Below, piece by piece: positions 25,877 through 33,230 of a DNA stretch of 64,000 nucleotides (within the stretch, counting starts at the first letter, position 1; every line of letters starts with the position of its first letter). The translations under genes and the position numbers were made by a program. The DNA comes from Burkholderia glumae LMG 2196 = ATCC 33617. Its GTDB lineage: Bacteria; Pseudomonadota; Gammaproteobacteria; Burkholderiales; Burkholderiaceae. Location: NCBI RefSeq assembly GCF_000960995.1, contig NZ_CP009435.1:3348001-3412000 (forward strand), given 5' to 3'. The notes under the pieces were generated by a model. It worked only from the letters and a program-made list of their open reading frames with translations, had not been told where the DNA came from and made no database searches.

Positions 25877-26917
25877 ATGCGCGACGACATTGTTCACCTC
25901 ACGCTGAACGAACTGCTGGATGCGAATGCACGCTTCGATCTTGCGGCGAAAGGTACGACGAACCACTGTCCGATGGCGCTGATCGCACTGGCCAAGATGG
26001 GCGCCTCGCCAGAACGTCTGCGGCAATTCTTTGATAGATGGGAGCGCGAAGTCGCATTGATTGCGCCCCCCGTCGACACGACGATCACTCGCCGCGACTG
26101 GACCGAACATCTCGGCGACCTGGCCGCGTTCGGCGCGTTGCGTCAGTGCTTTCAGGACTGGGTGATGGATGCCGGGCCCGTGCCGGTGATCGAGGCAGTG
26201 CTGCAAGCGGGTCGGTTCGCCCCCGCCTCCAACGCCTTTCACGCCCTGATCCGGCTGGCCTACGGCATCGAGGCCGGCCATGCCGGCGAGATTGCCTCGG
26301 GCTTGGCATCGTTCGTTGCGTCGTACCTGCCGATCGACGTCACGCTGGAAAACCATCGCAGGGCAGATAGCATCGAAGCCGCATTCGACCACGTCACCCG
26401 GGCATTGCGCGGCACGACGCTACCGCAAGACTTCATCACCTCGCGCTTGCGTGCGGTTGCCGGCGACGTGCGGTTCGGCAAGGCCATGCTTGCGCCCCCG
26501 TCCGACACCGCCTTGCTGGACGACCTGGCGCGCACGACCATCGGCGCTTACTGGCGTGAGCCGGACTTCACCCTGCTCCATACGGTTACCGCAACCCGCG
26601 CCGCACGCATCGTGTTTAACGAGCTTCGAGACGACCTGGTCGAGCAGTTGCTGCCGGACCTCTGGATTGCCTTGTGTGCGGCTTACGCAACGGTCGGCCC
26701 CCTCCCCGCCGCGTCACCGGCCATCCCGGATAGCAGCCTCGACTGGAACGACGTCTGCCGAATGGCGGTCGCCTCGAACGACGAGCACGTGATCAAGATG
26801 ACATACACCTGTCTTTGCGAGGACCGGCGTGATCCGTCGCCGCGTTACCTCGCATCGGCGGTACGGCTGGTGTCGTCAGACTCGGCCGGGACGGAATCCC
26901 GCTCATCGGCGCCCTGA
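25877..26917 (+). CDS. Questin-oxidase-like protein (DUF4243)
   Basis: 346 residues from ATG 25877, with AGGAGG seven bases upstream. The pattern near the start, FDLAAKGTTNHCPMALIALAKMGAS with a following RLRQFFDRWE, and the all-helical body (AFHALIRLAYGIEAGH, HVIKMTYTCLCEDRRDP) match questin-oxidase-like proteins. These are related to fungal enzymes that open anthraquinone rings by a Baeyer-Villiger-type reaction without an obvious flavin motif. Its promoter is a SoxR-type one, so quinone-like redox cyclers would both induce and be substrates of the enzyme, an attractive but unproven idea. Family assignment is from recognition only. Confidence 0.7.
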   Translation: MRDDIVHLTLNELLDANARFDLAAKGTTNHCPMALIALAKMGASPERLRQFFDRWEREVALIAPPVDTTITRRDWTEHLGDLAAFGALRQCFQDWVMDAGPVPVIEAVLQAGRFAPASNAFHALIRLAYGIEAGHAGEIASGLASFVASYLPIDVTLENHRRADSIEAAFDHVTRALRGTTLPQDFITSRLRAVAGDVRFGKAMLAPPSDTALLDDLARTTIGAYWREPDFTLLHTVTATRAARIVFNELRDDLVEQLLPDLWIALCAAYATVGPLPAASPAIPDSSLDWNDVCRMAVASNDEHVIKMTYTCLCEDRRDPSPRYLASAVRLVSSDSAGTESRSSAP

Positions 26918-27023
26918 CGCGGCGGCGGCCCCGATACCGGGGGGCTGCAAGGCAAGCGCCTGGATCGCAAGCGCCCGGCCCTCATCCCCCCCGCCGGCGC
27001 CGCCGCGCGCGCCGAAACGACAG

Positions 27024-27635
27024 TCAGCGCGTCGCCCCCACCGTCAGCAAGGCATGATAGGCGTCCCGATTGCCCTGCTGCTGCGCGAGCCGCAGCGCGG
27101 TCGTGCCTCTCGCGTCGGCGTGGTCCGGGTCGGCCCCACGCCTGACCAGTTCAGGCAGCAAATCCAGCCGCCCGAACAGCGCGGCGAACGACAGTGCCGT
27201 CTCCCCCGCGTGATTCGTCTGGTCGATCGGACAGCCGGTCTCCATCAAGCGCCGGGCGATATCGAGTTCGCCCTTGAAAATCGCCCCCATCAGCGCGGTA
27301 TTGCCGTTCCGGTCGCCGACACAGGCATTCGCGCCGTGCGCGAGCAGAAACGCCATCGCCTGAGGCTGCGCGTCATAGGCGGTAAGAATCAACGCCGTGT
27401 AGCCGCGCGAGGTCACCGCGTCGACCGGATACCCCGCCTGCAGCAGCGCATCGAGAATATCCGTGCGCCCGAGTCGCGCCGCGGCGAACCAGTCCTCGTC
27501 GTAGTCGCGGATATCCTGCACGGCCGCGCCCGCTGCGGGCTTGTGCAATTCCGGCGCGGCGCAGGCACCGAGCGCAACCAGCAGCGCGGGCAGCACGGCC
27601 TTGACGAGCGCGGATGAGAACCTGCGGAACGGCAT
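27024..27635 (-). CDS. ankB: Ankyrin-repeat lipoprotein, AnkB type
   Basis: 203 residues from ATG 27635 (GGAG nine bases upstream); ATG 27650 is a longer alternative. The signal peptide ends in a lipobox, LLVALGAC, so Cys is probably lipidated. Four to five ankyrin repeats follow (GRTDILDALLQAGYPVDAVTSRGYTALI, then NGNTALMGAIFKGELDIARRLMETG, each about 33 residues). It lies 145 bp downstream of a periplasmic catalase gene on the same strand. This repeats the katB-ankB arrangement of Pseudomonas aeruginosa, where AnkB is periplasmic and needed for full KatB activity, so the same partnership is likely here. Confidence 0.85.
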   Translation of the reverse strand: MPFRRFSSALVKAVLPALLVALGACAAPELHKPAAGAAVQDIRDYDEDWFAAARLGRTDILDALLQAGYPVDAVTSRGYTALILTAYDAQPQAMAFLLAHGANACVGDRNGNTALMGAIFKGELDIARRLMETGCPIDQTNHAGETALSFAALFGRLDLLPELVRRGADPDHADARGTTALRLAQQQGNRDAYHALLTVGATR

Positions 27636-27779
27636 GACATAAGGCTCCATCGAAAGACGAATGAATCGATTCAAGGCGGCGAGGCGCGGGCGCGCGAAGC
27701 GCCACCCTCCCGCGCGCAAGCATCGGGCAGGCCGCCCGAAAGCGCCCCTCGCGCGGCGCCCCGAACGGCCCCGCCGCGC

Positions 27780-29318
27780 TTACATATCGCTGAGCGTGGC
27801 GGCCTTGGCCTGCACCCGCGAGAGATCGGCATGCGTGGCCGCGGCCAGCCGCTTGCCATAATCCGCGTCGGCCTTGTAGAAGTACGACAGCATCGTGATC
27901 TTGTTGTCGTCGTTCGTCACATGGTTCAGGTCGGCCGACAGTGCCGTCACGAGATCGGCCTTGTCCTCTTTCGACAGCCCCCGGTAATACTCGCCGGCCT
28001 GGCGGAAATTCAGCGTCTTGTGAATCGCCGCCTGCTGCGTCGTGCCTCGCAGCGGCATGCGCACGGACTTGTACTTCGGGTCCTGCGGAATCTCGCCGAG
28101 CGTGGAGGGCTCGTAGTTCACCTCGCCCTTGCGCTCGCCCGCGTTCATCAGGCCGTCCTGGTTGTTGTTGACCACCGGCACGCGCGGCCGGTTGATCGGC
28201 AGTGAGTTGAAGTTCGCTCCGAGCCGGTACATCTGCGTGTCGGCATACGAGAACATCCGGCCCTGCAGCATGCGGTCCTCCGACGGCTCGATGCCGGGCA
28301 CCATCCGCGACGGCGCGAACGCCGATTCCTCGGTGCTCTCGAAATAGTTGTCGGGGATGCGGTTCAACGTCATGGTGCCGATCTTGCGCTCCGGCACGTC
28401 GCTCCACACCTTGGTGTCGTCGAGCGCGTCGTAATCGAACTTGTCGAGATCCTCGGGCTTCAGCACCTGGATGTAGAGATCCCATTTCGGATCGTCGCCG
28501 TTCTTCAGCGCGCCATACAGGTCGTTCGACATCAGGTTCCAGTCGCGGCCGATCGAGGCGGGAATATCCTGCGGGCGGATGCCGTGCATGCCCTGCCGGC
28601 TCTTCCAGTGGAACTTCACGTAATGCACCTCGCCCTGCGCGTTCACCAGCTTGAACGCGTGGACGCCGAAGCCGTCCATGTTGCGGTACGAGTTCGGCAT
28701 GCCCGCGTCGGAATACAGGCGCGTAAGCATGTGGGTGGCTTCGGGCGCGTGCGCGAAGAAGTCGAACGCGAGATTCGCGTCCTGCACGCCGGTCACGGCG
28801 CTGGGCTTGTTGGCGTGGACGAAGTCGGGGAACTTGATCGCGTCGCGGATGAAGAACACCGGCAGGTTGATGCCCACCAGATCCCAGTTGCCCTCGCTCG
28901 TATAGAACTTGGTCGCGAAGCCGCGCGGGTCGCGCGCCTGCTCGGGCGAGCCGCGGTAGCCCATCACGGTCGAGAAGCGCACGAACACCGGCGTGTGCGT
29001 GCCCGGCGTGAACACCTTCGCGACCGACAGGTCCGAGATGTCCGCGTCGGCCACGAACTCGCCGAAGGCGCCGGTGCCGCGCGCGTGCACCACGCGCTCC
29101 GGAATCCGCTCGCGGTCGAAGCGCTGCAGCTTCTCCACCAGGTGCGAATCCTGCAATAGCGTCGGACCGCTCGGGCCGGCCGTCTGCGAGTTCTGGTTGT
29201 CGCCCACCGGCGAACCGTTGTCGCGGGTCAGGTTGCCGGCCGCGCATGCCATCGACGACATCATCAGGCTGATCGCGGCCGGAATGGCCCAGCGCGACAG
29301 GTTGCTTTGCGTCTTCAT
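27780..29318 (-). CDS. katB: Periplasmic monofunctional catalase (KatB type)
   Basis: 512 residues from ATG 29318 (GGAG upstream). A signal peptide (MKTQSNLSRWAIPAAISLMM, to about ACAAG) sends it to the periplasm. Catalase features: catalytic His in RVVHARGTGAFGEF, the FIRDAIKFPDFVHA segment, and heme-ligand Tyr in GRMFSYADTQMYRLG. It converts hydrogen peroxide to water and oxygen. It is typically induced by OxyR; the 386-bp upstream region has low-GC sequence, but I cannot point to a certain OxyR site. The downstream ankyrin gene is its probable helper. Confidence 0.93.
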   Translation of the reverse strand: MKTQSNLSRWAIPAAISLMMSSMACAAGNLTRDNGSPVGDNQNSQTAGPSGPTLLQDSHLVEKLQRFDRERIPERVVHARGTGAFGEFVADADISDLSVAKVFTPGTHTPVFVRFSTVMGYRGSPEQARDPRGFATKFYTSEGNWDLVGINLPVFFIRDAIKFPDFVHANKPSAVTGVQDANLAFDFFAHAPEATHMLTRLYSDAGMPNSYRNMDGFGVHAFKLVNAQGEVHYVKFHWKSRQGMHGIRPQDIPASIGRDWNLMSNDLYGALKNGDDPKWDLYIQVLKPEDLDKFDYDALDDTKVWSDVPERKIGTMTLNRIPDNYFESTEESAFAPSRMVPGIEPSEDRMLQGRMFSYADTQMYRLGANFNSLPINRPRVPVVNNNQDGLMNAGERKGEVNYEPSTLGEIPQDPKYKSVRMPLRGTTQQAAIHKTLNFRQAGEYYRGLSKEDKADLVTALSADLNHVTNDDNKITMLSYFYKADADYGKRLAAATHADLSRVQAKAATLSDM

Positions 29319-29704
29319 ACCGTCTCCGTGAGGAAGTGACACCACTTGGGTGCTTGGTTATCGGGACGGTGGAATCGTATTGACGCGAGACCTCGAAAGC
29401 CAATTGGCATTCACGATGAATCGAATAGCCATTCTCAATCATATGGCGAATTCGCTTGCCGACACGGCGCTTCGCATCGGCCAGGATGGCAATGCCATCA
29501 AGGCTTTTCAGCCAATCATGCACTGCCTTTTCCGCTCATTTATCCGGAATTTTCCTCGCTTTCCTGGTAAAAATAGCAGGCATCCAGCACGGTCTTTTTG
29601 AAATCGAAATTTATTGCCTGGCACCAGATCAAAATGCCGGCATATCAGCCGATTTTTAAAAGACTCCAATCCCCGCGCGGCCGCCGTGCGGCGGCGGGAG
29701 TGGA
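29319..29704. promoter_or_regulatory. katB upstream region
   Basis: 386 bp, clearly lower in GC than its neighbours, with no gene. It must contain the katB promoter. GAATAGCCATTCTCAATCAT (about 29420) is only vaguely OxyR-like. Nothing else recognised. Confidence 0.4.
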
Positions 29705-30985
29705 TCAGGCGGCCGCGCCGCGCTTCGCGCCGACGTAGGCCGCGAAGCGCCGCACGCCGTCCTCGATCGCCTCGGGGCCGGCATTGCTGAACGCGAGCCG
29801 CACCTCGTCGCGGCGCGTGCCGTCGAGCGAGAAGAAGCTCATCGGCATCACGATCACGCCGTGCTCGCGCGCGCATTCCACGGTCTCGCGCTGGCCGAAC
29901 GCGAACGGCAGCGTGACGCCGAGGAAGAAGCCGCCGTCGGGCCGGTTCCAGCGCACCGCGCCGCGGCCGCCGTCGAACGCGCGCTCGAGCGCGCCCAGCA
30001 GCGTGTCGCGGTTGCCGCGATAGAACGCGCGCGGCGCCGCGACGAGCCGCGCCAGGCTGCCGGCCTCGCGCAGCAGCACGCCGCCCACCAGCGCCTGCGT
30101 GACCTGGCTCGTGTTCACGGTCACGAAGCTCTTGCGCTCGGACAGTTCGGCGCGCAGCCGTGCGGCGGCGGCCTCGCTGCCGAACAGGCGCCGCGGCAGC
30201 ACCGCCGCGCCCACGCGCACGGCCGGGCACAGCGTCTTCGAATAGGTGGCCAGATAGATCACGCAGCCGTCCGGGTCGAGCGCGAACATCGGCGCGGTGG
30301 AGGTGCCGTCGTAGCGGAACATCCCGTATGGGTTGTCCTCGAGCACGACGATGCGATGCGCCAGGCAGCCGGCGATGATCGACCGGCGCTCGGCCTCGTC
30401 GAGCACGGTGCCGGTGGGATTGTCGAACTCCGGCGTGAGATAGAAGCCGCGCGCGGTCTTGCCCTCGCGGCGCAGGCCGGCGGCCACGCGCGCGAGCGCC
30501 TGCTCCCAGGTCTCGCCGTCCCGGCATCCGATCGGCAGGATCTCGATGCCGGCGAAATCGGCCACGCCGGTGATGCCGATGTAGGTGGGGTTGCGCGCCA
30601 GCATCACGTCGCCGGGCGCGCGGCAGAGGGCCGGCACCAGCAGCGCGAGCGCCTCCTGGCAGCCGGCCGTCACCACCACCTGCTCGGCCTCGCAGGCCAC
30701 GCCCTCGTCGCGGCCGAGCTGCTCGGCCAGCAGCGCGTTGATGATGCCGGCCGTGCGGCCGTACTGCGCCAGCAGCCGGCCGGCCTGCGTGATGCTCTGG
30801 CCGGCGCCGCGCGCCGCATGGGCCTGATAGTCGGGCACCGCGGCCAGCCAGCCTTCGAGCGAGAAGAATTGCTCGGCGGGGCGGCCCGAGGCGAACGAGA
30901 TCGCCCGCGGGTAATCGTTGGCCGCCTCGTTCAGGAAGTTCATCACGGAAAGCCGCGACGCCGCGGCCTTTGCTCGAGTCGTCAA
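29705..30985 (-). CDS. PLP-dependent aminotransferase, candidate (hydroxy)phenylglycine transaminase
   Basis: About 426 residues from TTG 30985 (AGGAG seven bases upstream); ATG 30943 is a shorter alternative that would cut the first helix. Fold type I features: FASGRPAEQFFSLEGW, QVVVTAGCQEAL, YLTPEFDNPTGTVLDEAERR (Asn/Asp contacting PLP), LEDNPYG and YLATYSKTLCPAVRVGA with the PLP Lys. This is the MocR/AAT-I group used by arylglycine transaminases (HpgT-like). It follows an HPPD-like gene by 56 bp and faces a mandelate-dehydrogenase-like gene, so conversion of a phenylglyoxylate to an arylglycine is the leading idea. Aromatic amino-acid transamination remains an alternative. Confidence 0.78.
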   Translation of the reverse strand: MTTRAKAAASRLSVMNFLNEAANDYPRAISFASGRPAEQFFSLEGWLAAVPDYQAHAARGAGQSITQAGRLLAQYGRTAGIINALLAEQLGRDEGVACEAEQVVVTAGCQEALALLVPALCRAPGDVMLARNPTYIGITGVADFAGIEILPIGCRDGETWEQALARVAAGLRREGKTARGFYLTPEFDNPTGTVLDEAERRSIIAGCLAHRIVVLEDNPYGMFRYDGTSTAPMFALDPDGCVIYLATYSKTLCPAVRVGAAVLPRRLFGSEAAAARLRAELSERKSFVTVNTSQVTQALVGGVLLREAGSLARLVAAPRAFYRGNRDTLLGALERAFDGGRGAVRWNRPDGGFFLGVTLPFAFGQRETVECAREHGVIVMPMSFFSLDGTRRDEVRLAFSNAGPEAIEDGVRRFAAYVGAKRGAAA

Positions 30986-31041
30986 GCGCCCTCTCCTGGT
31001 TGCAAGATCACGCGGCACCGCCGGCCCGGCGGCAATTTTTT

Positions 31042-31611
31042 TCAGTAGGAATCCGACCTTTCCAGTTGATCGAACAGCGACTGGATATTGTCGTCGACGA
31101 AACCGTGTTCGCCGTTGCGCTTGATGAACTCGAAGCTCAGGCCGGTGTTGCGGTCGCGCGAGCTGAACGACTGCGTGAGCCCCGGCCCCTCGATCACCGA
31201 GGTGTCGAAGCCCAGGCCGCGCCGGCGCAGTTCGTCCACGGTCCGGGCGACGTCGTCCACTTCGAGCGCGATGTGCGCGACGCCGGGACCGAACTCGCTG
31301 ACGAGGCGCGAGACCTGCGACTCGGGCTCGGTGCCCTGGCACAGCACGAATTTCAGGCCGCCGCCCGATTCGAGTTCGGCCGAGCGCATGCCCGTTTTCC
31401 TGCCCTGGATATGGCGCCGCGCCATCAGCCGGAAGCCTAGCACGTGCGTAAACAGGTGCACCGCGGCCTCCAGATCGACCACCGCCAGCGCGATGTGGTC
31501 GATCGCGCGGTAGTCGAGGGCCGGCGCAGCCGGCGCCGCGCCGCCGGCCGGATCGCCCTGCTGCGCCTGGGTGGGTGAAGCCGATTGCGCCGCCGGTTGC
31601 GACCTCTGCAT
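31042..31611 (-). CDS. Single-domain HPPD/hydroxymandelate-synthase-like VOC dioxygenase
   Basis: 189 residues, about half the length of 4-hydroxyphenylpyruvate dioxygenase or hydroxymandelate synthase. After 30 low-complexity residues comes IDHIALAVVDLEAAVHLFTHVLGF, then GPGVAHIALEVDDVARTVDELRRRG, then LSFEFIKRNGEHGFVDDNIQ and LFDQLE. These correspond to the C-terminal, catalytic half of HPPD: both His and the Glu of the iron triad (DHIA, AHIA, FEFI) are present, while the N-terminal non-catalytic domain is absent. The reaction would be oxidative decarboxylation of an aryl-pyruvate to a mandelate or homogentisate-type product. ATG 31611 has AGAGAGGG upstream. It is the first gene of a leftward operon with the aminotransferase. 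Confidence 0.75.
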   Translation of the reverse strand: MQRSQPAAQSASPTQAQQGDPAGGAAPAAPALDYRAIDHIALAVVDLEAAVHLFTHVLGFRLMARRHIQGRKTGMRSAELESGGGLKFVLCQGTEPESQVSRLVSEFGPGVAHIALEVDDVARTVDELRRRGLGFDTSVIEGPGLTQSFSSRDRNTGLSFEFIKRNGEHGFVDDNIQSLFDQLERSDSY

Positions 31612-31955
31612 GACTCGCCCTCTCTGTTCGTTCCGGTCGCGCAGCGCGCGCCCGGGATTTCCGGAAACGGTGCGCCCGATCGTTGCCGGTGCGATAGCAC
31701 CCGCCCTTCCCGGAAATCCATCGGATCATCTGTCTCGATGACGCCGGCCGCCTCGCCTTCAGCGGCCACCTGCCGATGGTTGCACCGGCGCGCCTCGCAT
31801 GCGGCCCGCGATGCGACGCGGCGCCTGCGCACGCGAACAAATCGCCCGGCCAGGCCCCGCCGCGGCGAGCCGTTGCGTATACACTCGTGCGCTCCTGGCG
31901 GCCCGGCGGCCCGACTGCCGCCGCATCGTGCCCGATCGCCCAGCGCCTCCACGCC
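31612..31955. promoter_or_regulatory. Divergent promoter region of the putative arylglycine genes
   Basis: 344 bp separate the HPPD-like gene (leftward) from the mandelate-dehydrogenase-like gene (rightward). The divergent arrangement suggests joint regulation. I see no clear operator. Plus-strand frames here are open but not protein-like. Confidence 0.4.
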
Positions 31956-33128
31956 ATGCCCTCACCGATCAACGTCGACGATTTCCGTATGCTGGCCCGC
32001 CGCAGGCTGCCGCGCCGCGTGTTCGACTACCTGGACGGCGGCGCCGAGGACGAGCGCGGGCTGCGCCGCAATCGCGCCGCGTTCGAGCGGCTCGCGTTCG
32101 TGCCGCGGCGGCTTGCCGACGTCGGCACGCGCGAGCTGTCCACCACGCTGCTCGGCACGCGCCTGGCCGCGCCGTTCGTGATCGCCCCCACCGGGCTCAA
32201 CGGCCTGATCCATCCCGACGGCGATCTGGCGCTGGCGCGCGCGGCGCGCCGCGCCGGCATTCCATTCGCGATGTCCACCGCCTCGAACGTCTCGCTCGAA
32301 CGGCTCGCGGGGGAGGCGGGCGGCGAGCTGTGGTTTCAGCTCTACGTGATGCACCGGGAACTGGCCGACAGCCTCGTGCAGCGCGCCGCGCGAGCCGGCT
32401 ACCGCACGCTGGTGGTGACGGTGGACGTGCCGCTCAACGGCAAGCGCGAACGCGATCTGCGCAACGGCTTCGCGCTGCCGCTGCGCTGCACGCCGGGCGT
32501 GCTGCTCGACGGGCTCCTGCATCCGCGCTGGTGGTACGCGCTGCTGCGCGGCGGCGGCCTGCCGACGCTCGCCAACCTGGGCGCCGACGGCAACGCGGGC
32601 ATCGAGGCGAAAACGGCGCTGCTGCGCCGCCAGATGGATGCGAGCTTCGGCTGGGACGACCTGCGCCGGCTGCGCGAGCGCTGGCCGCACCGGCTGCTCG
32701 TGAAGGGCATCCTCCACACCGGGGACGCCGTGGCCTGCCTCGAGGCGGGCGCCGACGGCTTGATCCTCTCGAACCACGGCGCGCGCCAGCTCGACGACGC
32801 GGTCGCGCCGCTCGACGTGCTAAGCGCCGCCCGGCAGGCCTGCGGCGCGCGTGGCGCGCTGCTGGTGGACAGCGGCGTGCGCCGCGGCTCCGACGTGGTG
32901 AAGGCGCTCGCGCTCGGCGCGAACGCGGTGATGCTCGGGCGCGCGACGCTCTACGGGCTCGCCGCGGCCGGCGAGGCGGGCGTGACGCGCGTGCTCGAGA
33001 TCCTGCGCGACGAAGTGGATCGCACGCTGGCCATGCTCGGCTGCCGCGGCCTGGCCGAGCTGTCGGCCTCGCATCTGGCGCCGGCCGCGCCGGCCGCCCC
33101 CGCCGCGCCGGGCCGCCAACGCCCCTGA
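31956..33128 (+). CDS. FMN-dependent alpha-hydroxy-acid dehydrogenase, mandelate-dehydrogenase-like
   Basis: 390 residues from ATG 31956 (MPSPINVDDFRMLARRRLP). Family features: DYLDGGAEDERGLRRNRAAF, PTGLNGLIHPDGDLALARAA, STASNVSLERLAGE, LWFQLYVMHRE, and the catalytic ILSNHGARQLDDAVAP (base His plus substrate-binding Arg), then the phosphate-binding DSGVRRGSDVVKALALGANAV. Stretches such as LHPRWW, LPTLANL, RQMDASFGWDDLRRLRERWP and the length resemble Pseudomonas (S)-mandelate dehydrogenase more than lactate oxidases. It would convert a mandelate to a phenylglyoxylate, and membrane association is typical of this group. The divergent HPPD-like and aminotransferase genes would give the preceding and following steps. 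Confidence 0.83.
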   Translation: MPSPINVDDFRMLARRRLPRRVFDYLDGGAEDERGLRRNRAAFERLAFVPRRLADVGTRELSTTLLGTRLAAPFVIAPTGLNGLIHPDGDLALARAARRAGIPFAMSTASNVSLERLAGEAGGELWFQLYVMHRELADSLVQRAARAGYRTLVVTVDVPLNGKRERDLRNGFALPLRCTPGVLLDGLLHPRWWYALLRGGGLPTLANLGADGNAGIEAKTALLRRQMDASFGWDDLRRLRERWPHRLLVKGILHTGDAVACLEAGADGLILSNHGARQLDDAVAPLDVLSAARQACGARGALLVDSGVRRGSDVVKALALGANAVMLGRATLYGLAAAGEAGVTRVLEILRDEVDRTLAMLGCRGLAELSASHLAPAAPAAPAAPGRQRP

Positions 33129-33230
33129 CGGCCTGCGCCGCGCCGGCCGATTCCCTCTTGACGCGAACCCGCGGCAGGGCTGACGGCGACCGGGCCGGCC
33201 AGGCCGGCGGGATCACGCCGGCCGCCCCGC

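Noticed and set aside
29410..29440. OxyR-like site upstream of katB
   Set aside because: Matches the motif only loosely; not enough to call.
30985..31972. Upstream in-frame extension of the aminotransferase gene
   Set aside because: It would overlap the HPPD-like gene in another frame; the aminotransferase fold starts near 30985.
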